Assembly: GCF_017654505.1 (NCBI RefSeq) | Contig: NC_054571.1 | Location: forward strand, 721,376-785,375 | Direction: 5' to 3' | DNA: 64,000 nucleotides | Source: Polyodon spathula | Lineage: Eukaryota > Chordata > Actinopteri > Acipenseriformes > Polyodontidae | Shown here: one piece after another, positions 23,720-32,969 of the stretch | Layout: every line of letters begins with the position of its first letter | Numbering within the stretch: the first letter of the stretch is position 1 | Position numbers and translations under genes: made by a program | Notes under the pieces: generated by a model | The model's input: only the letters and a program-made list of their open reading frames with translations | Database searches by the model: none | What the model was told of the DNA's origin: nothing

Positions 23720-24090
23720 TTTAATTGAATCTGTTCAGTCTTGAACAAAGAAGACTACGCGGCGACCTAATTCAAGCATTCAAAATACTAAAAGGTATTG
23801 ACAGTGTCGACCCAAGGGACTTTTTCAGCCTGAAAAAAGAAACAAGGACCAGGGGTCACAAATGGAGATTAGAAAAAGGGGCATTCAGAACAGAAAATAG
23901 GAGACACTTTTTTACACAGAGAATTGTGAGGGTCTGGAATCAACTCCCCAGTAATGTTGTTGAAGCTGACACCCTGGGATCCTTCAAGAAGCTGCTTGAT
24001 GAGATTTTGGGATCAATAAGCTACTAACAACCAAACGAGCAAGATGGGCCGAATGGCCTCCTCTCGTTTGCAAACTTTCTTATGTTCTTA
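23720..24090 (+). mobile_element. CR1-like non-LTR retrotransposon 3' end, copy 2
   Basis: It encodes FSLEQRRLRGDLIQAF, then FFTQRIVRVWNQLPSNVVEA, ending ILGSISY and a stop, followed by the 'gggccgaatggcctcctct' UTR word and one and a half TTATGTTC tail units. The reading frame is intact for its final 100 codons. It extends about 40 bp further 5' than copy 1 and is almost identical to it in the shared part, so both are young. The upstream polymerase region is absent, so it is a 5'-truncated dead copy. Confidence 0.87.
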
Positions 24091-26030
24091 ATTTGATTCA
24101 CAGGTGAGGCGGTGACGTTCCAGCGGGCATCTTCTGTGTATTAACACCTGCTCCAGCTAGAAGCTGATGGGCTGATGATACTGAATGATCCGTTTACTAA
24201 TTTAAAAAATGTTTCATACTAAATTGTAAACATTGTATGAATTCTAGTAAAATATCCTTTTGCCTGGCAAACGTTCAAAATTGGTCTCTACTTTCCTCCC
24301 TTCAGCTCCTTCATAGGAATGGTTCTGAAGTGTTCTGCTCAACACAGCCAGCTGCCCAGAATAGGAAATCTAGTGTGTGTGAGTGAATATGTAACCCTAT
24401 ACTAATTCCTCTATTGTATATTAACACGAAAAGGTTTACATCTTTATATGCATCCTCGAAAAATGTGAATTAATTTATTTGTGCCCTTTTTCATAATCTG
24501 TTGCTTTATATCTGTGCATTACCCGAGTATTTTATTGTATTATAAATCTTAAAAAACTGTGAATCTTTCATTATAATAAAATACCACAATGCAAATGTTA
24601 TGGGTTCGTTACTTAACTTCATTTATTAATACAATGTAATTTCTCAGGTGATTCAAAATAATAATAAAAATAATAATAATAATAAACTGGAAGATTAAAG
24701 AAAACTAAACGGCAAACAATGCTGAAACAAACATTTAATACACCATCTTGACCACGCTTCTGAATACAGTACTTCCTTTCATTTGAAATTGCTGTACCAT
24801 ATTACAGTAAAGAAAGGACGACTATAAAGCCGGTACACCTTTGAATTCTCATCTAAACGAAGGAATGGAAACCATTCTGTGGTGGCAGAACAAGCGTTAT
24901 TTATTTGTGATGTCAGTTGGGTGTGCCGACACTTCTATTGTTAACTACCTTTAAGAAGCAGTTATCGTTTATCTATCAGGGGGTACATACATCCATTCTT
25001 AACGTGGAATTCAAAACAAGAAAACCTGTCCTTCCCTCACTTTTACAATCGAGTACCGCTCCGACCTTTGGAGGAATTGGAATTGATTAAAAATTGGAAT
25101 TGATAAAGGGGAATGGACTCCTGCTTCCAATCAGATACTGCCAGAAATCCAACAGATACGATAATGGCATTGACTGGGCTTCACTCTTAAACTGTGATTT
25201 AACACTTGCCTCTTATGGTGACGCAGGGTCTTCTCATTTCTCACTTTGAGGGGCCAAAACGAAAGCAGTGCTCATCAGAGGAGACTTCTATACATTAAGA
25301 GGCAGGATCAACAAGCCATATTGCCTTACATCCCTACAGCTCCTACTGCACAGCTGTTTCACCAGTCCCAGGATGCACTGTGAGCTTGATTAGCCAGTGT
25401 ATAGGTAGCAAGCTCAGGTCTGTAGTAAAACTCAGAATGGATCGGACTGCTATGCAAAGGGAGTCTTGTTTCCATCCCTGCCTGAACCCAGGAAACAATG
25501 GCTTTCAGACTGAAGGTCCTTTACTGCCTCCTGAAAGGTCAATACTGCACATCTGTAAGTGTGAACGGAGCTCCCTCCATCAGGGCATGCCCTGTCATTC
25601 AGAAGCAAGGAAAGGAGAGACGGGGCATTTGGTCCCTAAGTTAGTACTGAAGCACATGTCTGTGCATTGCTAGCACAGGTGAACAATGGGAGCCCAGGAT
25701 TCATTGGTTTACAGCGACCACAGTTTCAAAACGCCCAATCACAATTCACACTGTAAGAAAGCGAGCGCGGCGGACAAACGTGCCCGGGCAGTGCCTCGTT
25801 CAGCAGCACCGAAACGTTTGTCTGCTTCTTAGCGTTGCTTTACCTTCATATTTTGTTAGGGAAGGAAAAAAGGAAGACAATTAAAAAAAAAAAAAAAACT
25901 TCAAAAATCAATACTTTTCAGTTTGTGTTAAAAGGAACACAAGGTATATTTTTCCCCAAAGTGGCAGATCAAAAGTGCTTCAAAAAGACAGGAGACAGAA
26001 ACGCTACCGTGGCTAACAGAAACTGCTGCA
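24091..26030. other. Non-coding, nothing recognised
   Basis: A short AAT/AAAT-rich patch lies near 24657-24685. The 97-codon ORF at 25380-25673 has no domain. A 'gaaacgtttgtctgcttctt' word near 25812 recurs in other repeats of the window. No exon is supported. Confidence 0.35.
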
Positions 26031-26053
26031 AAAAAAAAAAAAAAAAAAAAAAT
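26030..26053. repeat. Poly-A tract
   Basis: About 23 A, shortly before (AT)n. Confidence 0.9.
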
Positions 26054-26067
26054 AAATATATATGGTA

Positions 26068-26075
<8 letters not shown>

Positions 26076-26107
<32 letters not shown>

Positions 26108-26115
26108 TATATATT
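26076..26115. repeat. (AT)n microsatellite
   Basis: Near-pure AT run with one AGAT interruption. Confidence 0.93.
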
Positions 26116-26198
26116 TAATTATTATTCGATGACGAAGGCTGTTGTGGTAATTCGGAATTGTCTACTGGTCCAGTGGACCATGATCTTGAACATACATT

Positions 26199-26202
<4 letters not shown>

Positions 26203-26265
<63 letters not shown>
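26203..26265. repeat. (AT)n microsatellite
   Basis: About 30 AT units with a short ATAC interruption at the left. Confidence 0.93.
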
Positions 26266-26267
<2 letters not shown>

Positions 26268-27024
26268 ATGTATGTGTGTCTAATATAGTTTATTTCTAAT
26301 AACATCTTATTTTTAGAGTCCCATTTGACCTGGACTTAAAATATAAAAACAACAACAGTCTATGTTAGCATCTAGTCCCACAGAGAGCCCCAAGCCCTTT
26401 CCTTCACAATCACGAGTCTGTAAGCAGGACGCGCTGCACACCTGCAAGGGAACTGCCTGGGAAGAGGTCTTTAGCAATGCCTGTGGGATTAACACAGGCT
26501 TAATCTATAGCACCTGGGCCTCAGGGGTCCTTGAAATCCGAGCATTTCACAATACTGTGCCTGCAAACAACGTCCAGGGTTTACCACACTGAGGAACTCT
26601 CAACTCTGATTCCACTCCCGTCTTCATGCGAGGGACGTCCTGGAAGGTCTCGATATCCCACGATGCACCTTGCTTTCACCTTTCAGAAAATCATCAGAAG
26701 TCGATGTGTTATACTGGTCAGGGAACTTCATTCAGCAAGATGCATGAGCAGTCTTTGATTTTAGTGTGATGTCCGGTTGCAGATTAGACTGTAGGCTGCA
26801 GCCCCAGTTTGATACTGGGAACGTGATGTTTTACACACTGGTTTCATGATGCAGACAGCAACGTGGAATTAAGTGCCTCCTAATTACATTCCTACAAGTC
26901 CTACAATCGATGGACGAGATTCACTGCAGGCTGGATTACACTTTTATGGAACTACAACTGGGAGTTGACAGAATCCATTCCCTCCATCCCTGCCTTATAT
27001 CTGTGTTTCTTTTAAAGAAGTTAC
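26266..27024. other. Non-coding, nothing recognised
   Basis: Downstream flank of wiz. ORFs on both strands at 26313-26758 show no recognisable family. Confidence 0.4.
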
Positions 27025-27030
27025 TTTATT
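27025..27030 (-). terminator. Candidate poly(A) signal of wiz
   Basis: TTTATT on the plus strand is AATAAA on the wiz strand, about 440 nt after the wiz stop codon. It is the first well-placed canonical signal I see; actual use is inferred. Confidence 0.4.
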
Positions 27031-27290
27031 AAAACATTGTGCACACAATCATAAAAAATAATAACAATCCTTTCCCCCCAGACCTTCTCAGGACAGTTCT
27101 CTTAAAACAGAAAGAAACGTAAAGAAATAAGACATTTTGACGCAGCAGTAGAAGCAGTAATACTAGTTAAGAGTCTATGCCACTTAATAAAGTATGTGTC
27201 GCACTTATGTCATAGAATTGGTTCCTCAAGGGTGAAGTGACGTGTGTTCACTATTGTGTGTTCTTCCAGTCAGACCCTCTGACAAAAGAG

Positions 27291-27294
<4 letters not shown>

Positions 27295-27337
<43 letters not shown>
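27295..27337 (-). repeat. 43-base C run (G run in wiz 3' UTR sense)
   Basis: An uninterrupted run of 43 C on the plus strand. It lies between the wiz stop codon and the candidate poly(A) signal, so the transcript would carry a long G run. Its length is probably variable and hard to sequence accurately. Confidence 0.9.
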
Positions 27338-27339
<2 letters not shown>

Positions 27340-27469
27340 AGGACAGGGAGACGGGGTACTTCCAACTAAGAACAATGGCACCAGTCACACCCGTTCTTTG
27401 GAATTTGTAAAGTTTTTTTTTTTTTTTTTTTAAATGTATAAAATGACTATGGTCGGCTGGTGGCGCCCC

Positions 27470-27632
27470 CTACAGGACCTGTGTGGCGGTGTCCATGGGC
27501 TCCGCTGGGGGGCTGCTCTCCTCCAGAGGGGGGACGGATTTAGAGAAGTTCATTTCCAAGATGTGCTGCTGCAAGTGCCTGATCCAATCCTCCTGCATGG
27601 AGAGCGGACCGACAAACTGCACCTCACAGAAC
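27470..27632 (-). CDS. wiz: wiz terminal coding exon: C-terminal zinc finger and stop
   Basis: This is the last exon of WIZ (widely interspaced zinc fingers), a nuclear corepressor subunit that stabilises the G9a/GLP (EHMT2/EHMT1) histone H3K9 methyltransferase complex and links it to CtBP. The acceptor AG sits just above 27632 (TGTTGCAG). Read with the G left by the previous exon, the frame gives RFCEVQFVGPLSMQEDW and RHLQQHILEMNFSK, then an acidic-proline tail ending ATQVL and TAG at 27470-27472. This matches vertebrate WIZ C-termini, whose last C2H2 finger is reported to bind GLP. Finger ligands are C-x2-C (split across the intron) and H-x3-H. Donor and acceptor phases agree with the exon at 28394. 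The CA repeat at 27646-27666 lies in the preceding intron. Confidence 0.93.
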
Positions 27633-27645
27633 CTGCAACACGGAC

Positions 27646-27666
27646 ACACACACACACACACACACG
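27646..27666. repeat. (CA)n microsatellite
   Basis: About ten CA units in the last wiz intron, 14 bp upstream of the terminal exon on the wiz strand. Confidence 0.9.
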
Positions 27667-28393
27667 CTGTTACTGACCGAAGGGAGGGCGGCATTGTAAT
27701 GTGATATTTTACTCTCAGTCATTTTAAAAAGGCACACAGGTACATGAAGTATTAGTCAATGCAAGGATGCAAATAAGGCTCTCATTGCACAGCAGTGTGA
27801 TCCATTCCTGGTTTTACCAGGAGTTTATTAAGACACATCGGAGCTTATTAGATTAGCCCCGTGGCTAATCAGCAGGAGTCTTACTTCCATCCCTGCAATG
27901 AAAAATAACTACTACTAAATCAAACACAAACAATAAAATGAAATACTAATTATAAAACCTGCTACAAAAATACTGACCCTGCTAAATAAAGTGCAGTGCC
28001 AGCCTTTAAAACGGTTGGGAGCCGTAGTTAGAAGACAGGGCTATTTGTGCTCTGCCTTATAACGAGAAGACCAGTGCTGCTGGAACGGCATTATGGGACT
28101 CTCAACCATGCTGCTTATAACCTGGTCCGCTGTATAAAGGGCTGACTCAAAGGATCCCTAATAATATCACCACTGCTGTGTTCTGCAGTCGTGAGTGGAG
28201 AGATCTGCCCTAGGACTGTTCCAGGTCTCCAGGGCCTAAAGACGTATTTATTCTATATGTGCAACCACTTTAGAGCAGTCACACACATTTCTATCTAAGT
28301 ACTCAGCTGGTATCGTTTCTGTACTTCTCGTATGTAAACCATGCCGTGTCTTGTCCTGCTCTAGAGGATTAAAGGGAGGGACAGAGCACCTAC
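27667..28393 (-). other. wiz: Last wiz intron
   Basis: It runs between the donor GTAGGTG after TGCCG (28394) and the acceptor before 27632. No other feature is recognised. Confidence 0.7.
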
Positions 28394-28559
28394 CGGCACT
28401 TCAGGCAGTACATATTGCCCAGGATCTTGACGAGGGGGGTGGCGGGGGGCTTTGGCACGAGGGAGGGGATGGTGCGGACTCGGGGGGCCGTGGGACGCCT
28501 CTCCAGGGCTTCGTCCCCCTCCAGGTGGGCCTGGTGCTTGGGGGGTCTCCTCTCGAACC
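28394..28559 (-). CDS. wiz: wiz penultimate coding exon
   Basis: No ATG lies in this frame, so it is easily missed. Between acceptor CTCAG (28560-28561) and donor CG|GTAGGTG (28393-28392) the minus strand encodes FERRPPKHQAHLEGD, then APRVRTIPSLVPKPPATPLV and KILGNMYCLKCR. This corresponds to vertebrate WIZ just before its C-terminal finger (human has a similar FERR start, a PSLVPRPP stretch and an ending in LKCR). The first two bases complete a glycine codon begun by the exon at 29353, giving RSPRG-FERR; the last two bases complete arginine with the terminal exon. CYCLKC-type cysteines begin the final zinc finger. Both junction phases fit, which supports the model strongly. Confidence 0.92.
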
Positions 28560-29352
28560 CTGAGCACGCAGACAGACAGACAGGTTCATTTTCATAAACG
28601 CGCAGCTTCCTCTGCTGCAGTAAAGCCAGCTGTCATCCAGAAACACTTCACACTCCCTAGAGCCGAGTTCACAAACACAACACTTCACACGTTCAAGGAT
28701 CCCAGACAGGACAACGTTTGTCGTTCATTTTAGTATTTCTAAAGTAAACTAAGCTATTTAAAACTGCTGGATTATTAATTTTATATAAACGGTGTTTACT
28801 TTTCTTTCTACACAGCTGAAAGACTTTGATCAGAAATATCCTGAGATAAATGATTTTTTAATCATTTCAATCTGTTTGTTTAAAAAACACAGGCATTTGC
28901 AGAGCTTAATGAGATGTTATAGTAATAAAATAATGACTTGGATCGCATTATTGAGGAGTTTGGTGATAAAACGAGTGATCAGGCAAGGATTTATCAGTAT
29001 GCACGTCTATAAAGAGGTATGTGAAAAATACAGCGAACAAGGGGTGGGGCTTGGCTGGAGATGCAGTACTGAGTGTCCTTTTGCGATTCAATGCCTTTTA
29101 AACCTGTTTTACTCTGAAAAAAAGACAGGCGCTGAATAAATGGCCTGCAAAGAGTTAATATTAGCAGCTGTTTGTTACTTTTTTGTATAATTGTCAATCG
29201 AATTACTTGGAATTGCACTTGAACAGAGCAGCATTGTGACTAATAGCAGTTTCAGCAAACACTCTGCTGTAATTGAGACAGTAATTGTCAATGTAATTGT
29301 AATTAAGATTGTAATTACCACTGTAACTGTAATTGACCCTGGCAGTCTTTAC
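28560..29352 (-). other. wiz: wiz intron
   Basis: Intron between the exons at 29353 and 28394. The plus-strand ORF at 28792-29139 inside it has no recognisable domain. Degenerate GTAATTG repeats lie at 29270-29337. Confidence 0.65.
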
Positions 29353-29635
29353 CTCTGGGTGAGCGGATGTTGAGTTCGCTCCGAGCGCCCTGCTGTTGCT
29401 GATGAAGAAGCTGATGTTGGGTTGTCAGGTCGTGCAACACTGGCGATGTTGGAGAGCCCGGGACCCCCACTCCGCCACACTCAGGCCCCCTCCCCATCTC
29501 CCAGTGCCCTCCCCCCAGCTCTCTGCTCACTCGCTTCCCCAAGGGACTGCCGGGAGTGTGCCTGCCCACTGGGGAGCGCTGAACTGCAGGCGGGGAGGAA
29601 TCCAGCTCTGCCGAGGAGAGAGAGGCTGCCCGCAT
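29353..29635 (-). CDS. wiz: wiz internal exon, Ser/Pro-rich linker
   Basis: Open on the minus strand between acceptor TCTGTTGCAG (29636-29637) and donor AGAG|GTAAAG (29352-29351). It begins MRAASLSSAELDSSPPAV, continues through glycine/proline-rich sequence and a QLLHQQQQ stretch, and ends SELNIRSPRG. It leaves a single G that the exon at 28394 completes, so the phases join cleanly. I recognise no zinc finger; it would be part of the long disordered linkers that give WIZ its widely spaced fingers. Assignment rests on position, strand, splice sites and phase rather than on a remembered homologue, and the exon could be alternatively spliced. Confidence 0.75.
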
Positions 29636-30341
29636 CTGCAACAGAGACGCAGAGAGACCATCCATTAGCATCTGCTTTTCACAGGCCATAGCTTCTCATT
29701 CATTTCAGGTATCACACAATAACAATCATGTCAGTTCATGAAAACGTACAGGGAAAAAAAAACATGCAGCATGACGTTACAACATTTGGAAGAAATAAAG
29801 GTCCTTAATTAACAGCCAGTAACAGTAACCCATTAAGCACCAAATTAATTTTTCATTCTAAAACAATATTTCTTCCAGAAAAAAAAAAGGCTTGTTTTGG
29901 CTATAAACTGCTGCGTCTTACTTTGAGGACAGTCAAGTTAGCGCCCGCTCTCATTTTTAGGTTTTGGCGTCTTAAAAGCATCCAAAGGGTTAGAAGCACC
30001 CTAGACTGTTAAATAATCCAAAGTAAAGAGATACAGGTTTGTATATCCAGGGCTAGAGTTAGAGAGTAATAAATGTTAGTACGGTATTACGTGTTTGTGT
30101 GTCCCAAACTATACTTAGTATGAGGTGTGTAGGGTGTCCCAAGCTCAGAAAATCTGGTTCCAAACCGGGAGACCTAGTCCGAGGTTGCTGTATCAAACCC
30201 CCAGTCTCCCCTGGTCTGGCCCGAAACCTTGGCTCCTGAAAGCAGGTTCCAAGCCACAAAGTGTCTTCATGTGCCCTCAGCTTGATTAATATGAGCAATG
30301 TCATCTCTTGCAGTTTGGGCAAGAGGACAGCAAGACACGGC
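29636..30341 (-). other. wiz: wiz intron
   Basis: Sequence 5' of the linker exon on the wiz strand, with no feature recognised before the duplicated block begins at 30342. Confidence 0.5.
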
Positions 30342-30927
30342 TCACTGCTTGAACTGTGCAAAATGATGACTGCGATAGACATCTCACACACGCAACGTGG
30401 TAACTTCTCATAAATCACAAAAAACAAGACTACGAATGAACTATTAAAATATATTAAAAAAAGACTATTTTTAACTTTAGAATTAAATCCAGTGACAAAT
30501 GTTTCAACTAGAAGTCTTTCAATGTTTTCAAAACACATTCTCGCCGAAACGTTTGCTGTTGAACGTATTAAAAAGTATTGTAAATTCAGCGCAAAGATGC
30601 AATTTGGACTGGAGCAGCGCAAACCATTCAAAGCTCTCCCCAGGTGAGAGTCAATTGACTGGGTTAATCTGTCATTCCAAGTGAAACGAGGGAAGAAGCA
30701 GCTGCTTGGGTTTGTGTGGATCGCTGCTCTCCACAGAGTCTAAGAAAAGCAGCGACCATCGCTAACCCAAGCAGCCGCTTCTTCACTCATTTCACCTGAA
30801 ACAGAAAACGTGTGCAGTCAACACCTGTGGGGATCTTATCTGAATAACCGGTCCGTGCGGCGCTAACCCTAAGGGGCGACTGATTTCTAACGCTGGGTGT
30901 GAAGCCGAGGGCGTTCCCTCCTCGATC
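30342..30927. repeat. Duplicated block, copy 1
   Basis: About 586 bp is nearly identical to 31517-32105, in the same orientation. It covers 'tgcttgaactgtgcaaaatg' through 'gttccctcctcgatc'. The two copies differ by a few substitutions and a short change in 'gaagaagcagctg' versus 'gaagttcttcagctg'. It includes a copy of a dispersed 'gaaagtctttcaatgtttt'-type repeat that makes a spurious minus ORF. The right edge coincides with the damaged wiz zinc finger. Confidence 0.93.
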
Positions 30928-31034
30928 ACTCCTCTTGACGCAGGTGCGCGCGGGCGTGCTGGCCAGGGCCTTGCGGTTGCAACCTATGCGGTTCTCAAAG
31001 TAGAATCCACAGAGCTCGCAGCTGGCATCGGGCA
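30928..31034 (-). CDS. wiz: wiz zinc-finger exon, partial and frame-damaged
   Basis: After the acceptor TTTGCCTGCAG (31035-31036) the minus strand reads PDASCELCGFYFENR, the start of a WIZ-type C2H2 finger whose family pattern is CELCGxYFENRKALASHARAHLRQ. Here 15 extra bases follow ENR. KALAS then appears, and a missing base turns the two zinc-binding histidines (SHARAH) into STPART, out of frame. After the codons for HLRQ the sequence runs straight into the duplicated block at 30927, so the rest of the usual exon (TEWCVNGSP-type sequence) is absent. Either the exon is truly broken, or, more likely, this is an error-rich misjoin next to the gap at 32121. Confidence 0.75.
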
Positions 31035-31109
31035 CTGCAGGCAAACGAAACAAGCGGGTTAAAACAGCAACGACACGGTGCCCCTGATAAAGTTTACCTC
31101 GGTGTTACT

Positions 31110-31330
31110 GTGCAGCAAATCCCATGATAGCATGGGAATTATACTGTGCATTTACCATAGTTAACCCTGTTTTAAATATGCTTGCCATACCTCATTGGGC
31201 TTTACCATGCTTTCACTGTGCTTTATTTCTTTGCTATGGGAAACTTTTATAAAGCATAGTTTACCATGGTTGCAATGCTTCATTAACACGCTTTTACCAT
31301 ACCTCTCTGTGCTTTACCGTGCTTTACTAC
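31110..31330 (+). repeat. Interspersed repeat, 'TTTACCATGCTTT' family
   Basis: Multiple variants of 'ctttaccatgctttcactgt' occur, related to copies at 1640, 11920 and 14405. The rest of 31035-31516 has no coding exon. Confidence 0.55.
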
Positions 31331-31516
31331 AGAAGTGTCCGATTCTGTTTCATTTCCTGAAATGTTTGGGTTTAAAATCCACTTCCACGTTCTAAACCAG
31401 CTTGAAAATTTTTGCAACCAATCAAAACAGCCATCATCACAGCCCCTCCCAGAATGGTAATAAGACCCTATTCAGAGCAGTTTTGACCCATTCCAGTTTT
31501 AAACTGTCACGTGATT

Positions 31517-32105
31517 TCACTGCTTGAACTGTGCAAAATGATGACTGCGATAGACATCTCACACACGCAACGTGGTAACTTCTCATAAATCACAAAAAAC
31601 AAGACTACGAATGAACTATTAAAATATATTAAAAAAAGACTATTTTTAACTTTAGAATTAAATCCAGTGACAAATGTTTCAACTAGAAGTCTTTCAATGT
31701 TTTCAAAACACATTCTCGCCGAAACGTTTGCTGTTGAACGTATTAAAAAGTATTGTAAATTCAGCGCAAAGATGCAATTTGGACTGGAGCAGCGCAAACC
31801 ATTCAAAGCTCTCCCCAGGTGAGAGTCAATTGACTGGGTTAGCACTGTCATTCCAAGTGAAACGAGGGAAGTTCTTCAGCTGCTTGGGTTTGTGTGGATC
31901 GCTGCTCTCCACAGAGTCTAAGAAAAGCAGCGACCATCGCTAACCCAAGCAGCCGCTTCTTCACTCATTTCACCTGAAACAGAAAACGTGTGCAGTCAAC
32001 ACCTGTGGGGATCTTATCTGAATAACCGGTCCGTGCGGCGCTAACCCTAAGGGGCGACTGATTTCTAACGCTGGGTGTGAAGCCGAGGGCGTTCCCTCCT
32101 CGATC
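31517..32105. repeat. Duplicated block, copy 2
   Basis: Second copy of 30342-30927. It continues 15 bp further, to the gap, with CTCACCTTCTTGGGG, where copy 1 instead has a scrambled CACTCCTCTTGACG. Confidence 0.93.
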
Positions 32106-32120
32106 CTCACCTTCTTGGGG
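32003..32120 (-). other. wiz: Possible edge of another wiz exon at the gap
   Basis: On the minus strand the bases next to the gap read CCCCAAGAAG|GTGAGG, a near-consensus splice donor, so a wiz exon may end here (…PKK) with its body hidden in the gap. Alternatively the frame stays open for about 40 codons (IEEGTPSASHPALEISRPL and on) to a weaker CAG|GTGTTG at 32001-32003. The strong first donor makes the short form more likely. Confidence 0.35.
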
Positions 32121-32620
32121 NNNNNNNNNNNNNNNNNNNNNNNNNNNNNNNNNNNNNNNNNNNNNNNNNNNNNNNNNNNNNNNNNNNNNNNNNNNNNNNN
32201 NNNNNNNNNNNNNNNNNNNNNNNNNNNNNNNNNNNNNNNNNNNNNNNNNNNNNNNNNNNNNNNNNNNNNNNNNNNNNNNNNNNNNNNNNNNNNNNNNNNN
32301 NNNNNNNNNNNNNNNNNNNNNNNNNNNNNNNNNNNNNNNNNNNNNNNNNNNNNNNNNNNNNNNNNNNNNNNNNNNNNNNNNNNNNNNNNNNNNNNNNNNN
32401 NNNNNNNNNNNNNNNNNNNNNNNNNNNNNNNNNNNNNNNNNNNNNNNNNNNNNNNNNNNNNNNNNNNNNNNNNNNNNNNNNNNNNNNNNNNNNNNNNNNN
32501 NNNNNNNNNNNNNNNNNNNNNNNNNNNNNNNNNNNNNNNNNNNNNNNNNNNNNNNNNNNNNNNNNNNNNNNNNNNNNNNNNNNNNNNNNNNNNNNNNNNN
32601 NNNNNNNNNNNNNNNNNNNN
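32121..32620. other. Assembly gap (500 N)
   Basis: Exactly 500 N, the usual placeholder for unknown size. It probably hides wiz exon sequence and the ubl5 promoter and first coding exon. X-filled ORFs over it are artefacts. Confidence 0.99.
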
Positions 32621-32729
32621 AACAAGCAGGGAGAGAGTGTAATTCAATAATTGTATGGGTTCATTGGATATTTATTTTTCCGATGCGTGGGAACCCCTGA
32701 TTTTGGGGTGTGCGAGGGTGACCATGCTA

Positions 32730-32760
32730 AACTGAGAAGCAGCTGCTAGTCTTCTCAGTT
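32730..32760. other. Perfect 10-bp stem hairpin
   Basis: ACTGAGAAG-type arms (AACTGAGAAG and CTTCTCAGTT) enclose an 11-nt loop in the ubl5 5' region. Too short for a pre-miRNA; function unknown. Confidence 0.7.
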
Positions 32761-32885
32761 GTTATACTTACAATTGCATAATCAGAGCTCTGTGATGGCT
32801 CTCCACTGAAGGGGTTAATCTCCGTTTTAATTGAAATGTCACGACTAGTCTTCCTGGGCGTCTTTTCCTTGACCCAACCAAACAG

Positions 32886-32969
32886 TTCTGAGGACACCAT
32901 CGGCGACTTGAAGAAGCTCATCTCTGCGCAGACTGGAACCAGGTGGGACAAGATTGTGCTGAAGAAATG
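32886..32969 (+). CDS. ubl5: ubl5 internal exon 1 of 3 seen
   Basis: Acceptor AACCAAACAG precedes TTCTGAGGAC. The first base completes an asparagine codon from the missing exon (family …VKCN). The exon ends AAATG, before the donor GTGAGA. Confidence 0.95.

Noticed and set aside
28792..29139. 115-codon plus-strand ORF
   Set aside because: Lies inside a wiz intron on the opposite strand, AT-rich, with no recognisable domain.
29396..29691. Plus-strand ORFs of about 90 codons
   Set aside because: Antisense shadows of the wiz linker exon at 29353-29635.
30059..30631. 190-codon minus-strand ORF
   Set aside because: Half of it lies in the duplicated block (a shorter twin is at 31507-31851) and contains a dispersed repeat; no domain and no splice logic with wiz.
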